From positions 1 to 9,897 of the forward strand of contig CAYPUG010000102.1 in the NCBI GenBank assembly GCA_964413905.1: 9,897 nucleotides of DNA, in the 5' to 3' direction. Numbering within the stretch: position 1 is the first letter of the stretch; every line of letters starts with the position of its first letter. This stretch comes from CAYPUG01 sp964413905. Its GTDB lineage: Bacteria > Chloroflexota > Anaerolineae > JAADDB01. Made by a program: the position numbers and the translations under genes. The notes beneath the pieces are model-generated. The model saw only the letters and a list, made by a program, of their open reading frames with translations. It was not told the DNA's origin and did no database searches. Shown piece by piece: positions 1 through 7,625 of this stretch.

Positions 1-2
1 AT

Positions 3-1247
3 GTGGTCAACGCGCTCATCATGGGCGCGCTCAACGTTTTTACCTGTCCTCGTTGTGGCACCACCGGAATGTTGGATGTCCCGCTTTTCTACCATCACCG
101 CACAAAGCAACTCGCGTACATTTATGTGCCCCAGAGAGGAAACATCACGCAAGAACAGCGACAGCGCATCATCGGCGAGATGACTCGGGCTATCATGCGG
201 AGCCTGCCCGAAGATCATCCAAAGGGCTACCTGCTCCAACCTCGTGAATTTCTCACGTTGACCAGCCTGCTGGACGCTATTATGGAAGCCGAAGGCATCG
301 ATAAGGAGGCGTTAGAAGAACGCCGAAAGAAGAGCGAACTCATAGACCGCCTTCTCTCGGTGATGGACGATAACGTGGCATTTGCCGCGGTGGTCGGACA
401 GCACAAGGATAAGTTAGATCCCGAGTTCTACGCCCTTCTGCGCTACGCGCGCGACACGGCCGAAGCCATCGGGCACAAGGAAGAGGCGCAGAAATTGGAG
501 ACCTTGAGACAACGTCTCCTTCCCCTAACCGATTGGGGACGCAAGGAACAGGCGTACGACAAGGCCGTCGAGTTCCTGCGCAAGCAGCCTTCCCGGGAAG
601 AATTCCTCGAACAATTGGTGCAAGCTGAAAATGAGCAGGAAGTGGAAGCCCTGGTGCGGGTAGCACGCCCCTTGGCCGATTACCAGTTCTTCCGGTTATT
701 AACCCAGCGTATCGAGAAAGAGCACAAGGCCAGACGTTCGCAGGAAGCAAAGCGTCTGGAAAAACTCCGCGAGCGCGTGTTGGCTCTCACCGAAGAGGTA
801 GACCGAGAAACACAACGGGCGCTGAATGAAGCCGCGGACTTGCTGAAAACGTTGCTCGCCGCGGCCGATGTGGAGAAAGCCGTAGAGGAACATTTAAAGG
901 ACATCAACGAGGTGTTCCTCTTCCTCCTCTCCTCGGAGATGAAGGAAGCACAAGCGGCCGGCCTGCAGGAGGCATATGAACGTCTGAAAGCCGTGTGGGA
1001 CGCCGTTGACAAACGTTTGCGACCCAACGTCCCCCCGGAATTGCTCATCATTGAAACCTTGCTCACATTACCTTATCCGGAGGAAACCCGTAAATACCTC
1101 CAACAGCATCGGGACCAAATTACCCCCGAACTCACCGAACTCATGCGGGTGCTGGCCGACGATCTTGAACGCCAAGGGGAACGAGATGCGGCCAAACATC
1201 TGCGCGGCATTCGCGCCCAGACACTGGCCGTGTTGGCCCAAAAGTGA
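3..1247 (+). CDS. CpXC-domain protein, 5' end cut by window edge
   Basis: The reading frame is open from the first bases, and the protein appears to begin before the window. In CpXC-family proteins a zinc-ribbon-like domain carries two C-P-x-C pairs about 35-45 residues apart. Only the second pair is visible here (C15-P-R-C18, counting from base 3), followed by the typical 'GMLDVPLFYH' strand and a later 'GYLLQPREFLTL' segment. The GTG at base 3 is therefore probably an internal valine, and the first CPxC lies upstream. From about residue 100 onward the protein is almost entirely charged and helical (Glu/Lys/Arg/Leu rich, coiled-coil-like) with no recognisable catalytic motif. The paired cysteines suggest metal binding, but the family's cellular role is unknown to me. 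The gene ends 45 bases before ssnA with no terminator between, so co-transcription is likely. The family assignment is fairly confident and the function is not assigned. Confidence 0.8.
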   Translation: MVNALIMGALNVFTCPRCGTTGMLDVPLFYHHRTKQLAYIYVPQRGNITQEQRQRIIGEMTRAIMRSLPEDHPKGYLLQPREFLTLTSLLDAIMEAEGIDKEALEERRKKSELIDRLLSVMDDNVAFAAVVGQHKDKLDPEFYALLRYARDTAEAIGHKEEAQKLETLRQRLLPLTDWGRKEQAYDKAVEFLRKQPSREEFLEQLVQAENEQEVEALVRVARPLADYQFFRLLTQRIEKEHKARRSQEAKRLEKLRERVLALTEEVDRETQRALNEAADLLKTLLAAADVEKAVEEHLKDINEVFLFLLSSEMKEAQAAGLQEAYERLKAVWDAVDKRLRPNVPPELLIIETLLTLPYPEETRKYLQQHRDQITPELTELMRVLADDLERQGERDAAKHLRGIRAQTLAVLAQK

Positions 1248-1292
1248 AACCTGTGAACACGTGAAGGTAAGCAGAAAGGTAAGGGATGAGCC

Positions 1293-2684
1293 ATGACCAC
1301 CATACCGCCCAAGACATTCCGACCGGACACATATCTCATCACCCATGGCCGTGTCATCACGTTTGGTGAGGAGAATCGCATTATCGAGGATGGTGCCATC
1401 CTGGTAGAAGGCGACCTGATCCGAGACGTCGGTCCGACCGATGCGCTGCGCCAACGCCACCCGGATGTGGACACCTTAGATGCGAAAGGGCAAATCGTCA
1501 TGCCAGGGCTCATCGTGGCCCACACGCACTTCTACGGCACATTTGCTCGAGGCATGTACATTCCCGGCCCGCCTATGAAGAACTTCCTCGAGATTCTGGC
1601 ACGTCTGTGGTGGCAACTGGATCGCGCGCTCGACGAGGAGAGCATCCGTTATTCCGCGTTGGTGCCCATCATTGAAGCCATTCGCCACGGAGCAACCACC
1701 TTGTTCGACCACCACGCGTCCAACCGGTGTGTGGACGGATCGCTGGACATCATCGCGGATGCCGTATTGGAGAGTGGAGTCCGCGCGGTGCTCTGCTACG
1801 AGGTGAGTGACCGAGACGGCCCCGACGTTGCAGAAGCCGCCATCAGGGAGAATGTGCGCTTTATCAAGCGGGTACGGAATACACCTCACCCGAGATTGGC
1901 TGCCACGTTTGGACTTCATGCAGCAATGACCCTATCCGATAACACACTGGACCGTTGTGTGGCCGAAGCGGACGCGTTGGGGGACGTGGGCTTCCACATC
2001 CATGTGGCGGAAGGACCTTTCGACCAGGATCATTCCTTAGAACTCTATCAAATGCGCGTGGTGGACCGGTTGTACCAACGGGGTATCCTCGGGCCGAACA
2101 CGATCGTCGCTCATGCCATCGACATTGACGCGTGGGAGATGGACCTGCTACGCCAGACCGGCACATGGGTCTCCCATCAACCTCGCTCCAACATGAACAA
2201 CGCGGTAGGCGTCGCGGATGTGCCCACAATGTTACGAGGGGGGATGAAAGTCGTCTTGGGGAACGACGGGTTCAGCAACAACATGTTCACGGAGATGCAC
2301 GTCGCTTACCTACTTCACAAAGTCCACCGCCGAGATCCTCGGGTGATGACGGCGGATCAAATCATGCAGATGCAATTCGATCACAACGCACGACTGGCAA
2401 CCCACTTCTTCCCACGCACTGTGGGAGAAATTACACCGGGCGCGTTCGCGGACATCATCTTCTTGGATTATGATCCCCCCACCCCGTTGACCGTGGACAA
2501 CCTCCCTTGGCATATCATCTTCGGTGTGGACGGCACCCAGGTCACCACGACCATCGTAGGCGGACGCATCCTTATGAAGAACCGCGAACTGCTTCTGCTG
2601 GACGAGGAGGCTATTATGGCGCGCGCTCGTCAAGTCGCACAGAAAACATGGGAGCGTTTCTGGGAACTTTCCGGCACACGGTGA
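1293..2684 (+). CDS. ssnA: SsnA-type aminohydrolase (amidohydrolase superfamily)
   Basis: This is a 463-residue metal-dependent hydrolase of the amidohydrolase superfamily, closest in motifs to the putative aminohydrolase SsnA (usual length about 440). A beta-sandwich flank (about 10-70) leads into the first metal-binding motif H77-T-H79, then the SsnA-like stretch 'FYGTFARGM' and 'FLEILARLWWQLD'. Further expected ligands are H237 in HIHVAE (235-240), H274 in IVAHAI and D325 in GNDG. H295 in 'SHQPRSNMNN' matches the position of the deaminase-type HxPxSN motif. All key residues are present, so the enzyme should be active. The substrate is unknown; relatives deaminate or hydrolyse purine-, triazine- or guanidine-like compounds. 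In enterobacteria ssnA sits with selenium-dependent molybdenum hydroxylase genes, none of which is seen here. The ATG is supported by AAGGG seven bases upstream. The stop overlaps a possible GTG start of the next gene, suggesting an operon. Confidence 0.85.
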   Translation: MTTIPPKTFRPDTYLITHGRVITFGEENRIIEDGAILVEGDLIRDVGPTDALRQRHPDVDTLDAKGQIVMPGLIVAHTHFYGTFARGMYIPGPPMKNFLEILARLWWQLDRALDEESIRYSALVPIIEAIRHGATTLFDHHASNRCVDGSLDIIADAVLESGVRAVLCYEVSDRDGPDVAEAAIRENVRFIKRVRNTPHPRLAATFGLHAAMTLSDNTLDRCVAEADALGDVGFHIHVAEGPFDQDHSLELYQMRVVDRLYQRGILGPNTIVAHAIDIDAWEMDLLRQTGTWVSHQPRSNMNNAVGVADVPTMLRGGMKVVLGNDGFSNNMFTEMHVAYLLHKVHRRDPRVMTADQIMQMQFDHNARLATHFFPRTVGEITPGAFADIIFLDYDPPTPLTVDNLPWHIIFGVDGTQVTTTIVGGRILMKNRELLLLDEEAIMARARQVAQKTWERFWELSGTR

Positions 2685-2695
2685 GGGAACGGTAC

Positions 2696-4174
2696 ATGCA
2701 GCGCCTCCTCCGCCCGAACAGCATCCCTACCTCCGTGCGGATAAGGGGATTCATCGCCGCGAGCGCGGTGGTGTACACCGCCCTCGCGTGGCGATTTCCT
2801 CTGCCGCGGCTGTACGACACCATTCCCCCGGTGGATTACGCTAAGTTAACCCGGTACAGCATCACCGGTGTGCTCTTTCTCCTGACCGCGTACATTTTGC
2901 TATTCGGCGGCCTTGCATCTCTGATCACCCATCCACCGGAAGGGGCGTCGCACCACGTGCGTTATGTGGCCGCGGGATTGGCTTTGCCCCTCCTGTTTCT
3001 GTATCCCATTTTCGCCATCGATTTCTTCCTGTACGCGTTGCATACTCGGGTATGGCTTTTCCACCACCAGAATCCGTTTCTAATCCCGCCCGGCCGATGT
3101 CCCGGCGACCGCTGGATTGGGCTCTCCGGGGAATGGATCAACGCAACCAGTGGGTATGGCCCTGTGTGGGAGGTCCTGGCCGCGATTCCGGGCCTGCTCG
3201 CAGGGGCTCATCACTTTCTCGCGCACCTCATGGGGCTCAAAGTCATCGCGTACCTTGCCTATTTGACCGATGTGTGGATGCTCGACCGCATCCTGCACGT
3301 ATGGCGCCCTGAAGAACGTGTGAGGCGCCTGATGTACTTTGCCTGGAATCCCCTGGTCCTGTTGGAATTCGTGGGAAACGGCCACAATGACAGTGTGATG
3401 CTCGGGTTTATCCTGCTCGCGTTGTGGCTTCTCTTACAACAACGGGAGTTCTGGGCACATGTGGCCATGGCCATGGCTGTGTTGGTTAAGATACCGGCGC
3501 TGTTCTTGTGGGGACTTTTGTGGGTGTGGAGCATGGCTCGACATCGGGATTGGACAACCCGTGTCCGGATCACGGGAGAGGTGTTGGGGCTGGCAGTGCT
3601 CACCGGGGGAATCTTCGCCTGGATTTTGTGGCCGAACCCTCATGCGTGGCAGGCCGTGCGGGAAAACACGTTCAGTAGTCGTTCCCCGCAAACACTGGCG
3701 ATACTCATCGCGATGGGACTTCACATTCCCCACGCGTTCGCCCGAGTTCAACAAACTGCCCAGGCGCTGTTCATCATCGCGGCGTTAGGGGTAGTGGGAT
3801 GGCTGTGGCACCGAACCTCCCGGGAGGAGGATGAGCCCACGCAGTTTACGCACTTAGTTCATGCCTGGCTGGCGCTCATTGTATTGCTCTTGTACCTTTT
3901 CGCTTCAAATTGGCGGCCATGGTATGCGACCTGGTTGTTGCCGTTGGCAGCGCTTTCCCCGTCTTCCGCGTGGCTGTGGGGGGTATTCGCTCTTGCCTTC
4001 ACCGCGGAAACGGGAGACGTGTACTGGACAAATGTGCGTTGGCGGTTTCTGGGATCGGCCTCACCCCTTGTGGCTCACGTGATCGGTGTACTCTATGTGT
4101 TCGGAATCCCCGCGATGGTCTTGGCGCTTTACGCCCGCCGGGAGAGCGCCTTCGCGCCGGACAAGAGAACATAA
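2696..4174 (+). CDS. GT-C-type polytopic membrane glycosyltransferase, MptA/B-like
   Basis: This 492-residue protein has roughly 12 hydrophobic spans (for example near 17-33, 52-77, 90-114, 155-175, 180-200, 253-280, 293-313, 354-371, 386-404 and 456-480). The layout resembles GT-C glycosyltransferases that use polyprenyl-phosphate sugars, as MptA/MptB mannosyltransferases do. D109 at the end of an early span ('YPIFAIDFFLYALH') is a candidate catalytic acidic residue. The loop 'SGYGPVWE' and the segment 'WNPLVLLEFVGNGHND' (217-232) strongly recall MptA/B family members. The likely role is adding a hexose to a lipid-linked or cell-envelope glycan on the outer face of the membrane; donor and acceptor cannot be read from sequence. 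I chose the ATG at 2696, with GAGG eight bases upstream. An in-frame GTG at 2681 overlaps the ssnA stop (GTGA) and would add five residues. The frame stays open further upstream inside ssnA, but that part has out-of-frame character. Confidence 0.72.
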   Translation: MQRLLRPNSIPTSVRIRGFIAASAVVYTALAWRFPLPRLYDTIPPVDYAKLTRYSITGVLFLLTAYILLFGGLASLITHPPEGASHHVRYVAAGLALPLLFLYPIFAIDFFLYALHTRVWLFHHQNPFLIPPGRCPGDRWIGLSGEWINATSGYGPVWEVLAAIPGLLAGAHHFLAHLMGLKVIAYLAYLTDVWMLDRILHVWRPEERVRRLMYFAWNPLVLLEFVGNGHNDSVMLGFILLALWLLLQQREFWAHVAMAMAVLVKIPALFLWGLLWVWSMARHRDWTTRVRITGEVLGLAVLTGGIFAWILWPNPHAWQAVRENTFSSRSPQTLAILIAMGLHIPHAFARVQQTAQALFIIAALGVVGWLWHRTSREEDEPTQFTHLVHAWLALIVLLLYLFASNWRPWYATWLLPLAALSPSSAWLWGVFALAFTAETGDVYWTNVRWRFLGSASPLVAHVIGVLYVFGIPAMVLALYARRESAFAPDKRT

Positions 4175-4194
4175 ACAGAACAGACACATCCCAC

Positions 4195-4255
4195 GAATTT
4201 CTACTTCTTCTTTACGCCAAGGTACATGAAACGCGATGTGTCAGTCAATCAGATC
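4195..4255 (+). repeat. Conserved upstream element, copy A (sense to npdG)
   Basis: A 61-base stretch beginning GAATTTCTAC and ending GTCAATCAGATC. It matches copy B (7686 to 7626 on the minus strand) at 55 of 61 positions without gaps in my hand alignment. Similarity drops abruptly on both sides. It ends 88 bases before the npdG start. Best-conserved blocks are CTTTACG, CAAGGT, AAACGCGATGTGTC and GTCAATCAGA. It does not look like coding sequence. Confidence 0.75.
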
Positions 4256-4258
4256 CAA

Positions 4259-4264
4259 TATCAT
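4259..4264 (+). promoter_or_regulatory. Possible -10 hexamer for npdG
   Basis: TATCAT matches five of six bases of the sigma-70 -10 consensus and lies four bases downstream of the conserved element. The sequence 17 bases upstream (ATGTGT, within the conserved GATGTGTC block) is not a -35 consensus. If this is a promoter, it may depend on an activator or on another sigma factor. The evidence is weak, and copies B and C have no TATCAT at the equivalent place. Confidence 0.3.
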
Positions 4265-4326
4265 AAAACATCATGTGACATCTAAACGTTTTTTCGGTCA
4301 TGCAGGCATCAATGAATCCGTTACAC

Positions 4327-4333
4327 AAGGAGG
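4327..4333 (+). promoter_or_regulatory. Shine-Dalgarno of npdG (decides start)
   Basis: AAGGAGG is a perfect anti-Shine-Dalgarno complement. It lies ten bases before the ATG at 4344 and only one base before an in-frame ATG at 4335. The one-base spacing is not usable, so 4344 is preferred. Confidence 0.8.
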
Positions 4334-4343
4334 AATGGCACCC

Positions 4344-5006
4344 ATGCGACGTATTGCAGTGATCGGCGGTACAGGCAAGGAAGGATCGGGGCTGGCCATG
4401 CGGTGGGCCCGGGCGGGATATGAGGTTATTATCGGCTCACGCCGCGCGGAAAAAGGCGCGCGGGTGGCCGAAGAATTAAACCGCCGTGCCGGTGTCACCA
4501 CCATTCGGGGCACGGATAACATCTGTGCTGCCCGCGAAGGAGATGTCATTGTCCTCAGTGTGCCGTACAGTGCACACGTGGACACACTGGCCCAGATTAA
4601 AGAGGCGGTACAAGGCAAAGTACTCATTGATGTGACCGTTCCCCTCAAGCCTCCCAAGGTGACCGTAGTCCACATTCCCGAAGGAGGATCCGCGACACAA
4701 GAAGCGCAGGATTACCTGGGGGAGGGAGTGCGAGTCGTCGCCGCGTTTCAAAACATCGCCGCGGCGCATCTTGCAGACCCGGAACATGAGATTGATTGCG
4801 ACGTGCTGGTGTGCGGCGATGACCAGGAAGCCAAGGCCATCGCCATCGAACTCGCACAGGCCGCGGGCATGCGGGGCTTGGACGCGGGACCCCTGGCCAA
4901 TGCGGTAGTCGTCGAGGGGTTAACGCCCATCCTCATCGGCATCAACAAGCGATACAAGGCCCGGGGGGCTGGCATCCGTATCACCGGGTTGCCGGAGCAC
5001 AGATAA
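4344..5006 (+). CDS. npdG: F420H2:NADP oxidoreductase (NADPH-dependent F420 reductase)
   Basis: This 220-residue Rossmann protein transfers hydride between reduced coenzyme F420 and NADP+ in the cytoplasm. The N-terminus 'RRIAVIGGTGKEGSGLA' has the G8-G-T-G-x-x-G dinucleotide loop, and S32-R33-R34 at the end of the second strand is the pattern that binds the NADP 2'-phosphate. The C-terminal block (about 151-200) with 'DCDVLVCGDD', 'LDAGPLANAVVVEGLTP' and a final 'GIRI' closely follows archaeal Fno as I remember it. Length also fits (archaeal Fno is about 212 residues). Its presence implies that the organism makes or uses F420, although no F420 biosynthesis gene is in the window. The ORF stays open upstream to 4236, but that part lacks family similarity and overlaps the conserved non-coding element, so it is excluded. 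The next gene, another redox enzyme, begins 102 bases downstream in the same direction. Confidence 0.88.
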   Translation: MRRIAVIGGTGKEGSGLAMRWARAGYEVIIGSRRAEKGARVAEELNRRAGVTTIRGTDNICAAREGDVIVLSVPYSAHVDTLAQIKEAVQGKVLIDVTVPLKPPKVTVVHIPEGGSATQEAQDYLGEGVRVVAAFQNIAAAHLADPEHEIDCDVLVCGDDQEAKAIAIELAQAAGMRGLDAGPLANAVVVEGLTPILIGINKRYKARGAGIRITGLPEHR

Positions 5007-5012
5007 GCGCTC

Positions 5013-5041
5013 TTGCTTCCCCGTTCCGCAAGGTGTACAAT
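5013..5041 (+). promoter_or_regulatory. Possible sigma-70 promoter for the FAD oxidoreductase gene
   Basis: TTGCTT (5013-5018) and TACAAT (5036-5041) are separated by 17 bases. The -10 matches five of six consensus bases and the -35 three of six. It lies just after the npdG stop, 67 bases before the next ATG, so the FAD oxidoreductase may have its own promoter in addition to read-through from npdG. Confidence 0.45.
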
Positions 5042-5096
5042 ATTCACACCCGGCCGCAGTCCCTTCGGCGTCTGACCCGGTGTATGACCCTACCAG

Positions 5097-5103
5097 AAGG
5101 AGG
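5097..5103 (+). promoter_or_regulatory. Shine-Dalgarno of the FAD oxidoreductase
   Basis: Perfect AAGGAGG with a five-base spacer (CAATA) to the ATG at 5109. This fixes the start and suggests efficient translation. Confidence 0.85.
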
Positions 5104-5108
5104 CAATA

Positions 5109-6710
5109 ATGGCCACAACGTATGATGCAATTATCATCGGTGGCGGTCACAACGGCTTGGTCACCGCGGCCTACTTGGCAAAAGCAGGTCTGAAGGTCCT
5201 GGTCCTGGAAAAGCGCTACATTGTCGGTGGGGCTGCTGTGACGGAAGAGATCTTCCCCGGCTTTAAAGTCTCCACCCTCGCGTACGTGAATTCCTTATTC
5301 CGCCCCCGGATTATCAAGGATTTACGCTTGAAGGAGTTTGGATTTGAAATGCTCCCTCGGGATCCCTCATCCTTTACTCCTTTCCCCGACGGGCGGTACC
5401 TCTTCTTGGGGCCGAATAAGCGCATGGTGCGCGAGGAGATCGCCAAATTCAGTAAGAAGGACGCGGACGCGTATCCTCAGTACGAAGCCATGCTGGAACG
5501 TGCGGCAGACTTCATCGAGCCGCTCCTGGAAATGACACCTCCCGACCCGCGATCTATCAAACCCGGGAACCTCTCCACACTGGGGAAATTGGCCTGGAAA
5601 TTCCGTGGATTGGGCAAGGACATGTACGAAATCTTCCGAATTCTCACGGCCAACGCGTCCGACATCTTGGACTACTGGTTTGAATCTGAGGAATTGAAGG
5701 TCACACTGGCGACAGATGCGGTCATCGGCGCGTTCGCCTCCCCCAGTGTGCCCGGCACCGCGTACGTGCTTTTCCACCACGTGATGGGAGAAACCAACGG
5801 CGTGCGCGGGGTATGGGGCTATGTGCGAGGCGGTATGGGCGGCCTCACACAGGCCCTGGCCCGATCGGCCCAGGCCTTTGGCGCGGAGATTCGCACCAAC
5901 GCGGAAGTGGCGCGGGTGGATGTCCAAAACGGACGGGTCACCGGCGTTACACTCACCGACGGTACCGAATTCAAAGCAAAGGTCGTAGCCTCCAACGCGA
6001 CCCCGGCCATCACGTTCCTTAAACTGGTCAACCGAGCGGACTTACCTTCGGAATTTGTTGAAGAGGTGGAACGCATCTCCTACGACAGCGCAGTAGTGAA
6101 GGTCAACTTGGCCCTGGACGGACTGCCTAACTTCACAGCTTACCCCGGTACAGAACCCGGCCCCCAACACCGAGGCACCATCCACATTTCTCCCAGCCGG
6201 GAATACATTGAGGAAGCATTCCGAGACGCCGCGTTAGGCATCCCCTCCCGCAAGCCCATGCTGGAATGTACCATCCCCTCAGTGGTCGATCCTACGGTCG
6301 CCCCCGAGGGGAAACACCTTATGAACATCTTCGTCCAGTATGGACCCTACAAACTCAAGGAAGGCACCTGGGACGAAATCAAGGACACGTTCCTGGAACG
6401 CATCATTGACACCCTCGCCGAGTACGCGCCTAACATTCGGGACATCATCATCCACAAACAAATCCTCACGCCGTTGGATATGGAACGAGAGTACGGTCTC
6501 ACCGGCGGCAACATCATGCACGGCGAATTGACCCTGGACCAGATGTTCTTCATGCGACCGGTCCCGGGATACGCGGATTACCGTACCCCTATCCGCGGAT
6601 TATACCTGTGCGGATCCGGGGCACATCCGGGCGGAGGCGTAATGGGTGCGCCTGGCTATAATGCAGCCCGGGAAATTCTTAAGGATTGGAAGAAAATGAA
6701 AAACGGGTGA
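5109..6710 (+). CDS. FAD-dependent oxidoreductase, CrtI/PYROXD2-like
   Basis: This 533-residue flavoprotein belongs to the phytoene-desaturase-like amine-oxidase group. The N-terminal ADP-binding fold has G11-G-G-H-N-G16, with E34 at the end of the second strand (VLVLEK) for the adenosine ribose. The following 'VGGAAVTEEIFPGFKV' is the usual second FAD contact. The C-terminal segment 'GLYLCGSGAHPGGGVMGAPGYNAA' (about 497-520) is the conserved FAD-closing motif. Length and the HNG variant of the dinucleotide loop fit the PYROXD2-like branch better than true carotenoid desaturases, and no other carotenoid gene is present. The substrate is therefore open. There is no signal peptide and no membrane span. 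It follows npdG in the same direction with its own ribosome binding site and possible promoter, and is closed by a strong terminator. A functional link with F420 redox chemistry is possible but rests only on adjacency. Confidence 0.82.
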   Translation: MATTYDAIIIGGGHNGLVTAAYLAKAGLKVLVLEKRYIVGGAAVTEEIFPGFKVSTLAYVNSLFRPRIIKDLRLKEFGFEMLPRDPSSFTPFPDGRYLFLGPNKRMVREEIAKFSKKDADAYPQYEAMLERAADFIEPLLEMTPPDPRSIKPGNLSTLGKLAWKFRGLGKDMYEIFRILTANASDILDYWFESEELKVTLATDAVIGAFASPSVPGTAYVLFHHVMGETNGVRGVWGYVRGGMGGLTQALARSAQAFGAEIRTNAEVARVDVQNGRVTGVTLTDGTEFKAKVVASNATPAITFLKLVNRADLPSEFVEEVERISYDSAVVKVNLALDGLPNFTAYPGTEPGPQHRGTIHISPSREYIEEAFRDAALGIPSRKPMLECTIPSVVDPTVAPEGKHLMNIFVQYGPYKLKEGTWDEIKDTFLERIIDTLAEYAPNIRDIIIHKQILTPLDMEREYGLTGGNIMHGELTLDQMFFMRPVPGYADYRTPIRGLYLCGSGAHPGGGVMGAPGYNAAREILKDWKKMKNG

Positions 6711-6744
6711 ATCAAACTCATTCTGAGCACGACCGGGTGTAAAG

Positions 6745-6786
6745 GCCGGGCGTCCTTTTGCTACCGGGGACGCCCGGCTTCGCTTT
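6745..6786 (+). terminator. Rho-independent terminator after the FAD oxidoreductase
   Basis: An 11-base-pair perfect GC-rich stem (GCCGGGCGTCC at 6745-6755 with GGACGCCCGGC at 6768-6778) has a 12-base loop and is followed by TTCGCTTTT. A G-T and an A-T pair can extend the base. It lies between convergent genes. On the minus strand the stem is followed only by CTTTAC, so termination of the lipoprotein transcript there would be weaker. Confidence 0.88.
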
Positions 6787-6818
6787 TCAACGCCGACTAA
6801 GACATCGCGCGGAGTTCG

Positions 6819-7535
6819 TTACTTGGTCGGTGTTTCTCCCTCCTTCTGAGGAAGCGTAAACGTAGGTTGCGCGATGTACAACGCGTCTTCGTTCAAGGAA
6901 GAAACAAGCACTTGCCAACGTTGTCCCTTCTCTCCTTGAAAAACCAACGTAAACGGTCCAGAAGGCAAATCATCTCGAGGGATGGTCACTACATGGAAGG
7001 GGGAGGTTAACACTTGAATGACCATTTCCCCCGGCCGAGGCGAACGTTCTTCCACAGTGACTTGCACTTCCTTACCCCGGACGGTGACGTGCCGAAGGGT
7101 AATTCTATACCCTCCGGTCCGTTTGGCACCCATCAAAGCCACCAATACCACTTGGCGATCCCAATCAATGTCCGGCCACGGAAGTTTATCCGCGTGGTGC
7201 TGTTTGAGAAAAGTGTGCCAGGATTGAGGACCAGTAATGAGAGCCAATAAACGTTCTCCGCGTACGGGCCACTGATCACCCTGACGTATAGTTGTAGGGG
7301 TCATTTCCACAACGTGCTCCTTTTCCTGCTCACGGGTTGCGACCGGCGTCGGCGGTTGAGTAGAGGAGGCCACGGCGGCCGGTGATGGACCGGATTCGTG
7401 TCCACTCTCGAGGAGAGACGGTGTTTCCGATCTAGGGGCCTTGTCCCCAGAGGTCATAGGCGTTATCGGGACACACGCGCTTAAAATGCTCAAAAGCACT
7501 ACGACAACCAACATAGATTTCAACGATCCTCTCAT
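6819..7535 (-). CDS. Lipoprotein with PrcB-like C-terminal domain
   Basis: This 238-residue protein begins with a lipoprotein signal: a short basic start (MRGSLKS), a hydrophobic core (MLVVVVLLSILS) and the lipobox L-S-A-C21. C21 should be lipidated and anchor the protein on the outer face of the membrane. Residues about 24-90 are a Ser/Pro/Thr/Glu-rich linker. Residues about 125-190 ('WDRQVVLVALMGAKRTGGYRITLRHV…' through 'PFHVVTIPRDDL') fit the PrcB C-terminal domain, named after a component of the treponemal PrcA protease complex: a beta-rich fold with a conserved TGGY and a late 'SPFHVVTIPR' strand. No protease partner gene is in the window, so a protease-complex role is not implied. The start at 7535 is chosen because AGGAGGAG lies eight bases upstream. 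An in-frame ATG at 7568 would add 11 polar residues before the signal and has no such site. Confidence 0.78.
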   Translation of the reverse strand: MRGSLKSMLVVVVLLSILSACVPITPMTSGDKAPRSETPSLLESGHESGPSPAAVASSTQPPTPVATREQEKEHVVEMTPTTIRQGDQWPVRGERLLALITGPQSWHTFLKQHHADKLPWPDIDWDRQVVLVALMGAKRTGGYRITLRHVTVRGKEVQVTVEERSPRPGEMVIQVLTSPFHVVTIPRDDLPSGPFTLVFQGEKGQRWQVLVSSLNEDALYIAQPTFTLPQKEGETPTK

Positions 7536-7543
7536 GTGCTCTT

Positions 7544-7551
7544 CTCCTCCT
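7544..7551 (-). promoter_or_regulatory. Shine-Dalgarno of the lipoprotein gene (decides start)
   Basis: On the minus strand AGGAGGAG lies eight bases before the ATG whose first base is 7535. It sits inside the longer ORF that starts at 7568, which argues for the shorter protein with its signal peptide at the very N-terminus. Confidence 0.8.
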
Positions 7552-7625
7552 CGCACAAAATCGCGCACCTACAAGACGCAGGAGACCCGAAGAACGTTCC
7601 ATCACCCTAAATGTGGAAAGTCCTT

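Larger units (their letters stand above)
4175..4343 (+). other. Intergenic region upstream of npdG
   Basis: This 169-base A+T-richer gap lies between the glycosyltransferase stop and npdG. It contains the conserved 61-base element (copy A), a perfect 8-base inverted pair GACACATC (4183-4190) / GATGTGTC (4235-4242), a TATCAT -10-like hexamer at 4259-4264, a T6 run at 4289-4294 without a convincing GC hairpin before it, and a strong Shine-Dalgarno. No rho-independent terminator for the upstream operon was recognised. Confidence 0.6.

Noticed and set aside
1264..1283. Tandem AAGGTAAG (1264-1271 and 1276-1283) as a regulatory repeat before ssnA
   Set aside because: These are short purine-rich repeats that are adequately explained by the ribosome-binding region.
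4260..4300. Terminator of the first operon at the T6 run (4289-4294)
   Set aside because: No GC-rich stem precedes the T-run; only the short AAACGTTT palindrome is present.
4236..4343. N-terminal extension of npdG from ATG 4236
   Set aside because: The extension overlaps the conserved non-coding element, lacks a ribosome binding site and is not found in the family, whose proteins begin at the Rossmann strand.
5028..5041. GCAAGGTGTACAAT upstream of the FAD oxidoreductase as a fourth copy of the conserved element
   Set aside because: Only about eight bases (GCAAGGTG) resemble the element, and neither the GATGTGTC nor the GTCAGTCA block follows. Chance similarity is more likely.
5367..5927. 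186-codon minus-strand open frame inside the FAD oxidoreductase gene
   Set aside because: It is antisense to a well-supported gene, has no Shine-Dalgarno or recognisable domain, and has the composition of a shadow frame.
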